Below are positions 16,306-24,173 of a stretch of 26,794 bases of DNA, piece by piece. Within the stretch, counting starts at the first letter, position 1; each line of letters starts with the position of its first letter. The stretch is taken from the NCBI GenBank assembly GCA_050245975.1, contig JBFWWW010000032.1:1-26794 (forward strand). The letters are read 5' to 3'. The notes beneath the pieces were generated by a model, which saw only the letters and a program-made list of their open reading frames with translations, had not been told where the DNA came from and did not search any database. The position numbers and the translations under genes are program-made. This DNA is from JBFWWW01 sp050245975 (GTDB lineage Bacteria > Pseudomonadota > Alphaproteobacteria > Rhizobiales > Hyphomicrobiaceae).

Positions 16306-16617
16306 ATGATCCATGTGATCGCCATCATCACCACCAAGCCGGGACTGCGGGAGCAGGTGCTGGCAGCGTTCCGCGCCAATATGCCGGCCGTGCACGCGGA
16401 GACGGGCTGTATCGAGTACGGTCCGGCCATCGATGCGCCGGGCATGGGGCCCATCCAGACGCCGGTCGGACCCGACACGTTCGTCGTGATCGAGAAATGG
16501 GAGAGCGCAGAGGCGCTCAAGGCGCACGCGGCGGCGCCTCACATGGCGGCCTATGCGGCCAAAGTGAAGGACATGCTGGCGAGCCGCGTCATCCACGTCC
16601 TGTCGCCGGCGGCCTGA
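16306..16617 (+). CDS. ABM-domain putative quinol monooxygenase
   Basis: A 103-residue protein of the antibiotic-biosynthesis-monooxygenase (dimeric alpha/beta barrel) fold, similar to YgiN-type quinol monooxygenases. Typical features are the start MIHVIAIITTKPGLREQVLA, the central GCIEYGP, then FVVIEKWESAEALKAHAAAPHM and a final beta-strand. Such proteins oxidise phenols or quinols without a metal or cofactor. GGGAGGGAG lies 6 bases before the ATG. It follows the cupin gene by 29 bp in the same direction and is almost certainly co-transcribed with it. The stop is only 5 bp from the end of the convergent TetR gene. The substrate is unknown. Confidence 0.85.
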   Translation: MIHVIAIITTKPGLREQVLAAFRANMPAVHAETGCIEYGPAIDAPGMGPIQTPVGPDTFVVIEKWESAEALKAHAAAPHMAAYAAKVKDMLASRVIHVLSPAA

Positions 16618-16632
16618 GCCGGCTACCGCCGG
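16606..16632. terminator. Weak hairpin at the convergent ABM/TetR gene ends
   Basis: CCGGCGG (16606-16612) and CCGCCGG (16626-16632) form a 7-bp stem over 13 bases that spans both stop codons. There is no T-run on either strand, so termination here is uncertain; transcripts may overlap instead. Confidence 0.3.
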
Positions 16633-17273
16633 ACGGCGTATGCGCCCAGGAACGTTTCGACCGCCGTGCGGACGACGCGCGTGATCTGTGCCTCGTCGGG
16701 GGGGCCGCTGTAGTTGAACAGCATCGGCTTGAACGTCAGCGACAGGCATGAGTCGATGAACTGCGCCGCGGCGACCTCGCAATCGTGCGGGCGCAGGGCG
16801 CCTTCCGCCACCTTGACTTCGAGGTAGCGCTGGAGGCTGTTGATGCCGCGCGCGGGGCCCGTCGCATAGAATTGCGCACCAAGCTCGGGCATGCGGTCGG
16901 CGATGGCGATCACGGTGCGCAGCGGTGGGACGCCGCCGGGCTGGCAGAGGAAGCGCGCGAAGGACCCGCCGACGCGGGTCAGGACGACGTCCATCGGCTC
17001 CGGGCCGGCGTCATCGAGCGCAAAAATCTTCTCGGCCTGCGCCTGGCATTGTCCGGCGACGATGGCCTCGAAGAGCTCTTCCTTGCTCTTGAAGTAGACA
17101 TACAACGTGCCCTTGGAGACGCCGGCTTCGCGGGCGATGGCCCCCATGCTGGCGGCATCGAAGCCTTGCCCCAGAAAGACGCGGCACGCGCCGTCCAAAA
17201 TCTGGCTGCGCTTGGCGCTGTCCGCCCTTTTTGTCGTTTCAGCTTCAATTTCAGTGTGTTGAACCGTCTCCAT
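16623..17273 (-). CDS. TetR/AcrR-family repressor, likely regulator of emrAB
   Basis: A 216-residue regulator. The N-terminal helix-turn-helix is clear: SQILDGACRVFLGQGFDAASMGAIAREAGVSKGTLYVYFKSKEELFEAIV, roughly residues 23-71, in pieces typical of AcrR/TetR. The C-terminal domain, which would bind the ligand and dimerise, resembles the AefR-like group. I chose the ATG at 17273. Earlier candidates (ATG at 17312, TTG at 17327) lie close to or inside the operator and would add an atypical tail, but no good ribosome-binding site decides the matter. The gene is divergent from an EmrAB-type pump, and two copies of a palindrome lie between them. This supports self-repression and repression of the pump, relieved by a pump substrate. 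Confidence 0.9.
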   Translation of the reverse strand: METVQHTEIEAETTKRADSAKRSQILDGACRVFLGQGFDAASMGAIAREAGVSKGTLYVYFKSKEELFEAIVAGQCQAQAEKIFALDDAGPEPMDVVLTRVGGSFARFLCQPGGVPPLRTVIAIADRMPELGAQFYATGPARGINSLQRYLEVKVAEGALRPHDCEVAAAQFIDSCLSLTFKPMLFNYSGPPDEAQITRVVRTAVETFLGAYAVRR

Positions 17274-17323
17274 TGCGCGTCTGCCGTTCCTTGGGGCCGC
17301 CGAATGTTTCATTCGATCACATT

Positions 17324-17350
17324 TCAATGACCGAACCGTTCGGTCATTGA
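17324..17350. promoter_or_regulatory. TetR operator O1, 27-bp perfect palindrome
   Basis: Arms of 13 bp, TCAATGACCGAAC and its exact complement, flank a single central C at 17337. The core TGACCGAAC-N-GTTCGGTCA is shared with the second site. It covers the expected start of tetR transcription and the -35 region of the emrA promoter. Confidence 0.85.
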
Positions 17351-17379
17351 CCTATGCGCCCTCCTCTGCTTTATGTCAA
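17347..17379. promoter_or_regulatory. Overlapping divergent promoters for tetR and emrAB
   Basis: For tetR (minus strand) there is a perfect TTGACA -35 at 17374-17379 and a weak CATAGG -10 at 17351-17356, with a 17-bp spacer. For emrAB (plus strand) there is TTGACC at 17347-17352 and TTTATG at 17370-17375, also 17 bp apart. The two promoters lie face to face in the same 33 bp, each flanked by an operator, so one repressor can close both. The -10 boxes are poor matches, so the start sites are approximate. Confidence 0.55.
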
Positions 17380-17384
17380 GCAAA

Positions 17385-17403
17385 TGACTGAACGGTTCGG
17401 TCA
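17385..17403. promoter_or_regulatory. TetR operator O2
   Basis: TGACTGAAC-G-GTTCGGTCA is a 19-bp palindrome with one mismatched pair. It matches the O1 core at 8 of 9 positions in the left arm and all of the right arm. Its centre is 57 bp from that of O1. It lies at the expected emrA transcription start, 18 bp before the emrA ATG. Confidence 0.8.
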
Positions 17404-17420
17404 ATATTGAGGCGCGCATC

Positions 17421-18683
17421 ATGCTCGATGAGACCCAAGAGGAACGGGATCCGGCGATCCGGGGTGGCGAGGCCGAGGCCCGGCCGGACGCAGCCGGCAG
17501 GGACGGCCGCAGCGAAGACCGCAGCGAGGCGGCGTGCCCGTCGGGACAGGCCGAAGCCGCCGCTGTCGCGCCCGCCGCAGGTGCGGCGCAAGGCCGGCGC
17601 ATCGGCAAGCGAGCGATCCTCGCGGCGGTGCTGGTCGTGGCCGCGGTTGCGGCCGGCGTGTTCGGTTACAAGTGGTGGTCGGTCGGGCGCTTCATGGTTG
17701 CGACCGACGACGCCTATGTCGGCGCGCGCAACGCGACGCTCTCGCCCAAGATCTCCGGCTACATTTCCGAGATCGCCATCGAGGACAACGCGCATGTGAA
17801 GGCCGGCGATGTCATCGCCCGCATCGACAGCGGCGACTACCGGCTTGCCGCGCAGACGGCGCGCGACCAGATCGCGGTGCAGCAGGCGACCATCGCGCGT
17901 CTCGACAAGCAGGTCGTGGCGCAGCGCGCGGCCGTCGATCAGGCCGAGGCGCAGGTGACCTCGGCGCAGGCGGGTGCCCTCAAGGCTTCGCTCGACCTCA
18001 AGCGGCAGCAGGACCTCGCCGCGCGCCAGATCAACAGCCGCCAGATGCTCGAGCAGTCGCAGGCGGCCAACGATCAGGCTGCCGCCGCGGTCCAGTCCGC
18101 GAAGGCGGCGCTCGAGGCGGCGTCCGCCAATGTCGAGGTGCTCGCCGCGCAGCGCGAGGAAGCCTCGCGGACCCTGAAGCAGTATGAAACCGCGCTGGCC
18201 AAGGCCGAGCGCGACCTGTCCTTCACGGTCATCCGCGCGCCGTTCGACGGCGTGGTCGGCAACCGCGCCGTGCAGGTGGGCGACTATGTGCAGCCCTCGC
18301 AGAGGCTCGCGAGCCTCGTGCCGCTCGACGCCGTCTATATCGATGCCAACTTCAAGGAGACGCAGCTCGCCAGGCTCAAGATCGGCCAGCCGGTCGACAT
18401 CGCGGTCGATGCCCTGCCCGGACATCATATCCAGGGGCGCGTCGCCAGCTTTGCCCCGGCGTCGGGCTCGGTGTTCTCGCTGCTGCCGCCCGACAACGCG
18501 ACCGGCAACTTCACGAAGGTCGTGCAGCGGCTCCCGGTGCGCATCCTCGTGCCGGCGGCCATCGCCGACCAGGCGGTGCTGCGGCCGGGCATGTCGGTGA
18601 TCGTCAACGTCAACACCAAGCCCGGCGCTCCGGTCGAGGCGCAGGCGATGAACGTGCCGGCCGTGCGCACCAGCACCAACTGA
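17421..18683 (+). CDS. emrA: EmrA/HlyD-type membrane-fusion protein of an MFS efflux pump
   Basis: A 420-residue periplasmic adaptor. Residues 1-62 form an unusually long acidic, Ala/Gly-rich cytoplasmic tail. A membrane anchor follows (about 65-82, AILAAVLVVAAVAAGVFGY). Then come the EmrA hallmark TDDAYVGARNATLSPKISGY (95-114), the lipoyl half-domain, a long coiled-coil hairpin rich in Ala and Gln (about 150-250), the second lipoyl half with IRAPFDGVVGNRAVQVGDYV, and the beta-barrel with IDANFKETQL. It should bridge the MFS pump encoded 30 bp downstream to an outer-membrane channel, for export of drugs, phenols or uncouplers. GAGG lies about 9 bases before the ATG. Its promoter is covered by TetR operators. 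Confidence 0.92.
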   Translation: MLDETQEERDPAIRGGEAEARPDAAGRDGRSEDRSEAACPSGQAEAAAVAPAAGAAQGRRIGKRAILAAVLVVAAVAAGVFGYKWWSVGRFMVATDDAYVGARNATLSPKISGYISEIAIEDNAHVKAGDVIARIDSGDYRLAAQTARDQIAVQQATIARLDKQVVAQRAAVDQAEAQVTSAQAGALKASLDLKRQQDLAARQINSRQMLEQSQAANDQAAAAVQSAKAALEAASANVEVLAAQREEASRTLKQYETALAKAERDLSFTVIRAPFDGVVGNRAVQVGDYVQPSQRLASLVPLDAVYIDANFKETQLARLKIGQPVDIAVDALPGHHIQGRVASFAPASGSVFSLLPPDNATGNFTKVVQRLPVRILVPAAIADQAVLRPGMSVIVNVNTKPGAPVEAQAMNVPAVRTSTN

Positions 18684-18713
18684 GCCGACGCAGAGCGCGC
18701 GCCGAGGTTCGAG

Positions 18714-20306
18714 ATGACCGCCCAGTCCGCCACATCGCCGATGCAGGTGCCCGCTTCGGCCGATGCGGACCGCATCGACACGCGCCGGCTCGCGGCCTTC
18801 CTGGCCATGGTGTTCGGCATGTTCATGGCGATCCTTGACATCCAGATCGTCTCGGCATCGCTGACGGAAATCCAGGCCGGCCTCGCGGCGAGCGCGAACG
18901 AGATCACCTGGGTCCAGACCGCCTACCTGATCGCGGAAGTCATCATGATTCCGCTGTCGGGCTATCTGTCGCGGGCGCTCGGAACCCGGGTTCTGTTCGC
19001 CATGTCGGCTGCGGGGTTCACGGCCGCGAGCCTGATGTGCGGGCTGTCCACCACCATCACCGAGATGATCGTCTGGCGCGCGATCCAGGGCTTCATTGGC
19101 GGCGGCATGATCCCGACCGTCTTCGCGACCGCCTATCTCATCTTCCCGCGCTCGCGGATGGCGTTCGTGGCGCCGCTGATCGGCCTCGTCGCCACGCTGG
19201 CGCCGACGATCGGCCCGACGGTCGGCGGCTACCTGACGGACGCGCTGTCCTGGCACTGGCTGTTCTTCATCAACATCATCCCCGGCATCGCGGTGACGAC
19301 GGCGGCGCTGATGCTGATCGACTTCGACGAGCCGGACTGGAGCCTGTTCCAGAATTTCGACTGGGTCGGGCTGCTGTCGATGGCCGGGTTTCTCGGCGCG
19401 CTCGAATACGTGCTCGAGGAAGGCCCGCGCAACGACTGGCTCAACGACGAGACGATCTTCGCGCTGAGCATCGTATCGGCGGCCTCGGCCATCGTGTTCC
19501 TCGCCCGGGCGCTGACGGCCAAGCACCCGATCGTGGACCTGCGCGCCTTCGCGGACCGCAACTTCGGGCTCGGCAGCCTGTTCTCGTTCGTCGTCGGCAT
19601 CGGCCTCTACGGGTTGACTTATCTCTATCCCATCTACCTGGCCCAGATCCGCGGCTACAACGCGCTGATGATCGGCGAGACCATGTTCGTCTCGGGCGTC
19701 GCCATGTTCATGACGGCGCCCGTCGCCGGCCGCCTGATGGCCAAGGTCGACCCGCGCGGCATGCTGATCGTCGGCTTCCTCTTCTTTGCCGCCGGCACCT
19801 ATTGGATGACCTGGCTGACGCGCGACTGGGATTTCTGGGAGCTGTTCTGGCCGCAGGTGTTCCGCGGCGTCGGCCTGATGCTGTCGATGGTGCCGATCAA
19901 CAACATCGCGCTGGGCACGCTGCCGCCGGAGCGGGTGAAGAATGCCTCGGGGCTGTTCAACCTGACGCGGAATCTCGGCGGCGCGGTCGGGCTGGCGGCG
20001 CTCACGACCATCCTGAACGACCGCACGGACCTGCATCTCGCGCGCCTGCATGAGTCGATCACGTGGTCGCGCCAGCCGGCCCTGGAGATGCTGAACAACC
20101 TGACGCAGCGGTTTTCCAGCTACGGCAGCGATGCGCAGGCGATGGCCCTGAAGCAGCTCAACTCCATCGTCCACCGGCAGGGCGTCGTCATGGCCTTTGC
20201 CGATGTCTTCCTCGTGCTGACGGTGCTGTTCTGCGCGCTGGCCGCGCTCTCCGTCATCATGAAGCGCCCGCCGCCGATGGGCGCGGCGGGCGGCGGCGGA
20301 CACTGA
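18714..20306 (+). CDS. emrB: EmrB/QacA-type DHA2 family MFS drug:H+ antiporter
   Basis: A 530-residue inner-membrane transporter with the size and hydrophobicity of 14-helix DHA2 pumps. Helix 1 holds MFMAILDIQIVSASL with the conserved Asp (motif D1). The loop between helices 2 and 3 has GYLSRALGTRVLF (motif A). Then come RAIQGFIGGGMIPT (motif B) and the antiporter motif in GLVATLAPTIGPTVGGYLTD (motif C). It follows emrA after 30 bp with a GAGG-containing site and ends the operon at a strong hairpin. In E. coli, EmrAB works with TolC against uncouplers and hydrophobic antibiotics. Here the substrate is unknown, but the adjacent TetR and the nearby cupin/ABM pair make small phenolic compounds a reasonable guess. 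Confidence 0.93.
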   Translation: MTAQSATSPMQVPASADADRIDTRRLAAFLAMVFGMFMAILDIQIVSASLTEIQAGLAASANEITWVQTAYLIAEVIMIPLSGYLSRALGTRVLFAMSAAGFTAASLMCGLSTTITEMIVWRAIQGFIGGGMIPTVFATAYLIFPRSRMAFVAPLIGLVATLAPTIGPTVGGYLTDALSWHWLFFINIIPGIAVTTAALMLIDFDEPDWSLFQNFDWVGLLSMAGFLGALEYVLEEGPRNDWLNDETIFALSIVSAASAIVFLARALTAKHPIVDLRAFADRNFGLGSLFSFVVGIGLYGLTYLYPIYLAQIRGYNALMIGETMFVSGVAMFMTAPVAGRLMAKVDPRGMLIVGFLFFAAGTYWMTWLTRDWDFWELFWPQVFRGVGLMLSMVPINNIALGTLPPERVKNASGLFNLTRNLGGAVGLAALTTILNDRTDLHLARLHESITWSRQPALEMLNNLTQRFSSYGSDAQAMALKQLNSIVHRQGVVMAFADVFLVLTVLFCALAALSVIMKRPPPMGAAGGGGH

Positions 20307-20312
20307 ACGACA

Positions 20313-20340
20313 ACGGCCGCGCGGTTCATCGCGCGGCCGT
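20313..20340. terminator. Strong hairpin between convergent emrB and the Liv binding-protein gene
   Basis: Perfect 11-bp arms ACGGCCGCGCG (20313-20323) and CGCGCGGCCGT (20330-20340) enclose the loop GTTCAT. It lies 6 bp after the emrB stop and 21 bp after the end of the opposing gene, so it probably stops transcription both ways. T-runs are absent, so it may work with Rho. Confidence 0.65.
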
Positions 20341-20361
20341 CCTCAGATTGCAAAGCGGTCG

Positions 20362-21558
20362 TCAGCCGACGAGCTCGAGCCGCGGGCCCTTCCAGACCGT
20401 CATCGAATAGTCGTCGGGATCGAGCGCCTCGTGCCGGGTGGCCGAGAACGGGTTGTTGTAGGCCTTGAGCAGCCCGTCGTATTTGCCGAGGTTTTCCAGG
20501 GCGGCCTGCATCTTCGGCCCGTCGGTGCCCTGCGCCTTCTGCACGGCGAGAGCGATCATGTGCGTGGCGTCGTAGCAGTTGCCGACGTAGCTCGGGAACG
20601 GCACGGCATTGGGATCCGTGATGTCCTTGTACTTGGCGGTGAACTTCTTGAAGAGGTTCGCCGCCTTCGGCTTGTTGTTCTGCACAAACGTGAACGTCTG
20701 CATGACCAGGACGCCGTCGCCGAGCGGGCCGGCGATCGACGGGAACGTGGGATTGGCAAGGCCCCAGGCGCTCAGAACCTTGGGCTTGAAGCCCATCTTG
20801 TTGCCGGCCTTGAGCGCGTTCGCCATCTCGACGGCGTTCGAGAAGGTGAGGATCGTGTCGACGCCCGCGTTCTTGGCGCGCAGCATCTGCGGCGTGAAAT
20901 CGCTGTCGCCGACCTTCATCTTGTCGACCGACGCGGCCTCCATGCCTGCTTCCTTCAGCGCGGTCTGCAGGTCGGCGATGGCGGGCACGCCCCAGCCGGT
21001 GTCCTCGTTGAGGATGCCGAACTTCTTGCTGCCGGTCTTCTTGAGGCCGTAGCTGACAAGGAATTTCGCCACCTCGCGGTCGTTGGTGGCGACGCGGAAC
21101 ATGTAGTTGGGCTGGCGCTTGTTCTCGATGATGCCGACGCCGCCGACCGCCAGGCCGAACCACGGCACCTTGAGCTCGTGGATCGTGTCGATGACGGCAA
21201 GGCCGATGAAGCTGCCCTGCGAGCCGAGGATCGCGCAGCAGCCCTCGCGCTCGATGAGCTCGCGCGTCTGCGCCACGCCGCGGTCGAGCTTGTGCTCGTT
21301 GTCGCGGATGACGAGGGTCAGCTGGCGGCCCATGATGCCGCCGGCCTGGTTGACCTCGTCCATGGCGAGCTGGGCGCCGCGCTGAAGGGCCTCGCCGGCG
21401 GTGGCGTTGGGGCCGGAGAATGCGGCAGACAGGCCGATCTTGATGGGATCGGCAGCGCGTGCGCGGCCGCCGATCATCGAGAATGCCGCTGCGCCGCCGA
21501 TCGCCTTGAGCGTGGTGCGCCGGGAAAGAGGCAATTGCCGAAGCGTTTTACGCGTCAT
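20362..21558 (-). CDS. LivJ-type ABC transporter substrate-binding protein with Tat signal
   Basis: A 398-residue periplasmic binding protein of the branched-chain amino acid/amide (HAAT) class. The N-terminus has a twin-arginine signal, LSRRTTLKAIGGAAAFSMIG, with RR at 13-14 and probable cleavage after RARA (about residue 35). The mature part starts DPIKIGLSAAFSGPNATAGE and continues with GGIMGRQLTLVIRDNEHKLD, AILGSQGSFIGLAVIDTIHE and NEDTGWG, typical of the Peripla_BP_6 fold. It is the last gene of a liv cluster, 15 bp after livF, with GAGGAG 8 bases before the ATG. HAAT binding proteins take many ligands besides leucine, including amides, aromatic acids and urea. The neighbouring cyclase suggests a non-standard ligand. 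Tat export implies folding before export. Confidence 0.92.
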   Translation of the reverse strand: MTRKTLRQLPLSRRTTLKAIGGAAAFSMIGGRARAADPIKIGLSAAFSGPNATAGEALQRGAQLAMDEVNQAGGIMGRQLTLVIRDNEHKLDRGVAQTRELIEREGCCAILGSQGSFIGLAVIDTIHELKVPWFGLAVGGVGIIENKRQPNYMFRVATNDREVAKFLVSYGLKKTGSKKFGILNEDTGWGVPAIADLQTALKEAGMEAASVDKMKVGDSDFTPQMLRAKNAGVDTILTFSNAVEMANALKAGNKMGFKPKVLSAWGLANPTFPSIAGPLGDGVLVMQTFTFVQNNKPKAANLFKKFTAKYKDITDPNAVPFPSYVGNCYDATHMIALAVQKAQGTDGPKMQAALENLGKYDGLLKAYNNPFSATRHEALDPDDYSMTVWKGPRLELVG

Positions 21559-21573
21559 GTCCTGATCTCCTCA

Positions 21574-22332
21574 TCAGTACGCCGTTGGGTTCATAGTCGT
21601 CTGGCTGGTCGTGCTTTTCTTGCCGCCGAGATAGCCGCGCACCACATCGGGATGCGACAGCAGATCGCGGGCGGAGCCTTCCATCACGATGCGCCCCTGC
21701 TCGAGCACGTAGGCGCGGTCGGCGATCTGCAACGCGGTGTTGGCCATCTGCTCGACGAGCAGGATGGTCTTGCCGGCCTTGCGCAGCGCGGTGATGATCT
21801 CGAAGATCTGGCGGACGAGCAGCGGGGCGAGGCCGAGCGACGGCTCGTCGAGAAGGATGAGACGCGGCCTGGCCATCAGGCCGCGCGAGATGGCGAGCAT
21901 CTGCTGCTGGCCGCCGCTGAGGCCGCCGGCCGGCAGCGTCTCGCGCTCCCTCAGGATCGGGAACTGGTCGAGATACTGGCTGGCCTCGGCGCGCAGCGCC
22001 TTCTCGCCGCCCTCGGCCTTGCGGCCGTAGGCGCCGAGCAGCAGGTTGTCCATGATGGTCTGGTCGCCGAACAGGCGGCGGCCTTCCGGGACCAGGGCGA
22101 TGCCTTTGGGCACGACCTTGTGCGCCGGCAGTGCCGAGATGTCCTCGCCGTCGAGCTCGATGCTGCCGCTAACGGGCCTCAGGATGCCGGACAGCGCCTT
22201 GAGGCATGTGCTCTTGCCCGCGCCGTTGCTGCCGATGAGCGCCACCAGCTCGCCCTCGCGCACGTCGAGATCGATGCCGCGCAGCGCCTCGATGGCCCCG
22301 TAGGTGGCGCGCAGATTGCGGACCTTCAGCAT
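21574..22332 (-). CDS. livF: LivF-type ABC transporter ATPase
   Basis: A 252-residue nucleotide-binding subunit. Walker A is GSNGAGKS (34-41), the signature is LSGGQQQ (138-144) and Walker B is LILLDEP (158-164). The segment VPEGRRLF (81-88) and a Gln in place of the switch His (LLVEQM, Q195) are characteristic of LivF rather than LivG. The start is the ATG at 22332, giving MLKVRNLRATYGAIEALRG; an ATG 15 bases upstream is rejected because the AGGAGG ribosome-binding site lies inside that extension, 5 bases before the chosen codon. It would pair with the LivG half of the upstream fusion to power uptake. Confidence 0.94.
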   Translation of the reverse strand: MLKVRNLRATYGAIEALRGIDLDVREGELVALIGSNGAGKSTCLKALSGILRPVSGSIELDGEDISALPAHKVVPKGIALVPEGRRLFGDQTIMDNLLLGAYGRKAEGGEKALRAEASQYLDQFPILRERETLPAGGLSGGQQQMLAISRGLMARPRLILLDEPSLGLAPLLVRQIFEIITALRKAGKTILLVEQMANTALQIADRAYVLEQGRIVMEGSARDLLSHPDVVRGYLGGKKSTTSQTTMNPTAY

Positions 22333-22371
22333 CCCGGCCTCCTGCATTCGTCACGTCGCAGGTGCATGATC

Positions 22372-24171
22372 TCAATCCGCCATCGCTGCGTGCACGTCCT
22401 CCGCGCCGAGATAGGCGCTGATGACGTGCGGGTCGGACTGAATTTCCGCCGGCGTGCCCTCGGCCAGCTTCTCGCCGTGGTCGAGCACCGTGATGCGGTC
22501 GGAGATCCCCATGACGAGATCCATGTGATGCTCGACGAGCAGTACGGCGATACCGCGGCCGCGGATGCGGGAGATCAGCTCGTCGAGGTCGGCGACCTCT
22601 TTCGGATTGAGCCCGGCGGCGGGCTCGTCCATGGCGATGAGACACGGGTCGGTCGCCAGCGCGCGGGCGATCTCGACCAGGCGCTGATGGCCGAACGGCA
22701 GCGCACTGGCCAGCGTGCCGTGATCGCCGGGGTAGCCGACGAAGGCGAGAAGATCCATCGCCTTCGCCCGGCGCATGGCTTCCTCGCGCGCGATCCGGGG
22801 CGTCGAGAGGATGCTGTCGAGAAGACGGCGGCGGATCTGACGGGGGAAGCCGGTCATCACGTTCTGCAGCACCGTCATGGCGCCGAAGAGCTGTGCGGTC
22901 TGGAACGTCCGCGCAATTCCGAGCTGCGTGATGCGATGCGGCGGCAGGCCGCCGATCATCCGGTCGTCGAACCGGACGTCGCCGCTGCTGGGCCGGTAGA
23001 TGCCCGAGACGACGTTGAGCAGCACGGTCTTGCCGGCGCCGTTGGGTCCGATCAGGGCATGGACCGCGCCGGGCGCGATGTCGAAGCCGATGCCGTTGAG
23101 CGCGCGCACGCCGCCGAAGTTCATGTGGATGTCGCGCAGCGACAGCAGCGGTCCCGTGCCGGTTGCGGTCTTGCGGGGCGGCGAGACGGCTTCCAGCGAC
23201 GCGGGATCGAGCGGCGGCGCAGGCAGGTCCGGCAGCGCGGTCTTGCGGCGCGACAGAGTGCCGACCACGCCCAGCGGCAGGGCGTAGAGGCAGGCCACGA
23301 TCAGCGATCCGTAGACGATCAGCCGGTAGTCGACGAACTGCTGCAGCATCTCCGGCAGGAAGACCATCACCGGCGCGCCGACGATGGGACCGAACAGCGT
23401 GCCGGCGCCTCCGAACAGGACGGCCGTCAGGAAGAAGATCGAGGCGTCGAACTCGAAGGCCTCGGGGCTGATGAAGCCCTGGAAGAACGAGAACAGGTGG
23501 CCGCCGGCACCGGCGAGCGCCGCGCTGATGGTGAAGGCGACGGTCTTGATCGCGCGCGTGTCGAGCCCGACGGCCTGGGCGGCGATGGGATTTTCGCGCA
23601 CCGCCACGAAGGCCCGCCCCCACGGCGAGCGGATGAGATTGCGCAACAGCAGCGTCGTCAGGACGAGGGCGCCGATGATGAGCGCGAACAGGTATTCCGG
23701 CGAGACGCGCACGCCGGCGACCGAGGGGCGCGGGATGTTCAGGACGCCCTGCGTGCCGCCGGTGAGGTCCGACCATTCGATCAGCACGCTGCTGACGATG
23801 ATGCCGAATGCGATCGTGACCATCGCCAGGTAGGGGCCATCGAGCTTGAGGGAGGGCAGCGCGATGAAGAACCCGGCGGCGGCCGCCACCAGCATCGAAA
23901 ACGGAAAGGCGCTCCAGAAGCCGAGCCCGAGCTTGGTGGCGAGAAGCGCGCCGGTATAGGCGCCGATTGCGTAGAAGCCGGCGTGGCCGAGCGAGGTCTG
24001 CCCCGTGTAGCCGACGAGCAGGTTCAGGCCATGGGCGACGACGGCATAGATGCCGGCGAGCGCCATCATCTGGGTGTAGTAGCGGCCCACGAGGTGCGGC
24101 ACGACCAGCGCGGCGCCGATGGCCGCGAGGCAGGCGACAAGCGTGACAAGCCGATGTTGCCTGATGCTCAT
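22372..24171 (-). CDS. LivM-LivG fusion: permease joined to ATPase
   Basis: One 599-residue chain with two parts. Residues 1 to about 305 are a LivM permease, with GLNLLVGYTGQTSLGHAGFY, PSLKLDGPYLAMVTIAFG and the coupling-helix region GRAFVAVRENPIAAQAVGLD (185-204). A Pro-rich linker (about 308-340) leads to a LivG ATPase with Walker A GPNGAGKT (375-382), signature-like LPFGHQ (491-496), Walker B LIAMDEP (511-517) and switch His548. The Pro in the signature is common in LivG and does not imply loss of function. The frame is open across the junction, and 39 bp separate its stop from livF. LivM-LivG fusions occur in other Hyphomicrobiales and Burkholderiales. It starts 2 bp after the livH stop, so translation is coupled. 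Confidence 0.93.
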   Translation of the reverse strand: MSIRQHRLVTLVACLAAIGAALVVPHLVGRYYTQMMALAGIYAVVAHGLNLLVGYTGQTSLGHAGFYAIGAYTGALLATKLGLGFWSAFPFSMLVAAAAGFFIALPSLKLDGPYLAMVTIAFGIIVSSVLIEWSDLTGGTQGVLNIPRPSVAGVRVSPEYLFALIIGALVLTTLLLRNLIRSPWGRAFVAVRENPIAAQAVGLDTRAIKTVAFTISAALAGAGGHLFSFFQGFISPEAFEFDASIFFLTAVLFGGAGTLFGPIVGAPVMVFLPEMLQQFVDYRLIVYGSLIVACLYALPLGVVGTLSRRKTALPDLPAPPLDPASLEAVSPPRKTATGTGPLLSLRDIHMNFGGVRALNGIGFDIAPGAVHALIGPNGAGKTVLLNVVSGIYRPSSGDVRFDDRMIGGLPPHRITQLGIARTFQTAQLFGAMTVLQNVMTGFPRQIRRRLLDSILSTPRIAREEAMRRAKAMDLLAFVGYPGDHGTLASALPFGHQRLVEIARALATDPCLIAMDEPAAGLNPKEVADLDELISRIRGRGIAVLLVEHHMDLVMGISDRITVLDHGEKLAEGTPAEIQSDPHVISAYLGAEDVHAAMAD

Positions 24172-24173
24172 CC

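Noticed and set aside
17376..20303. 975-codon open frame on the minus strand opposite emrAB
   Set aside because: Shadow of the two efflux genes; the translation is Arg/His/Asp-rich with no recognisable domain or ribosome-binding site.
23000..23060. Possible inactive LivG half, because the signature reads LPFGHQ instead of LSGGQ
   Set aside because: A Pro in this position is common in LivG proteins, and Walker A, Walker B and the switch His are intact.
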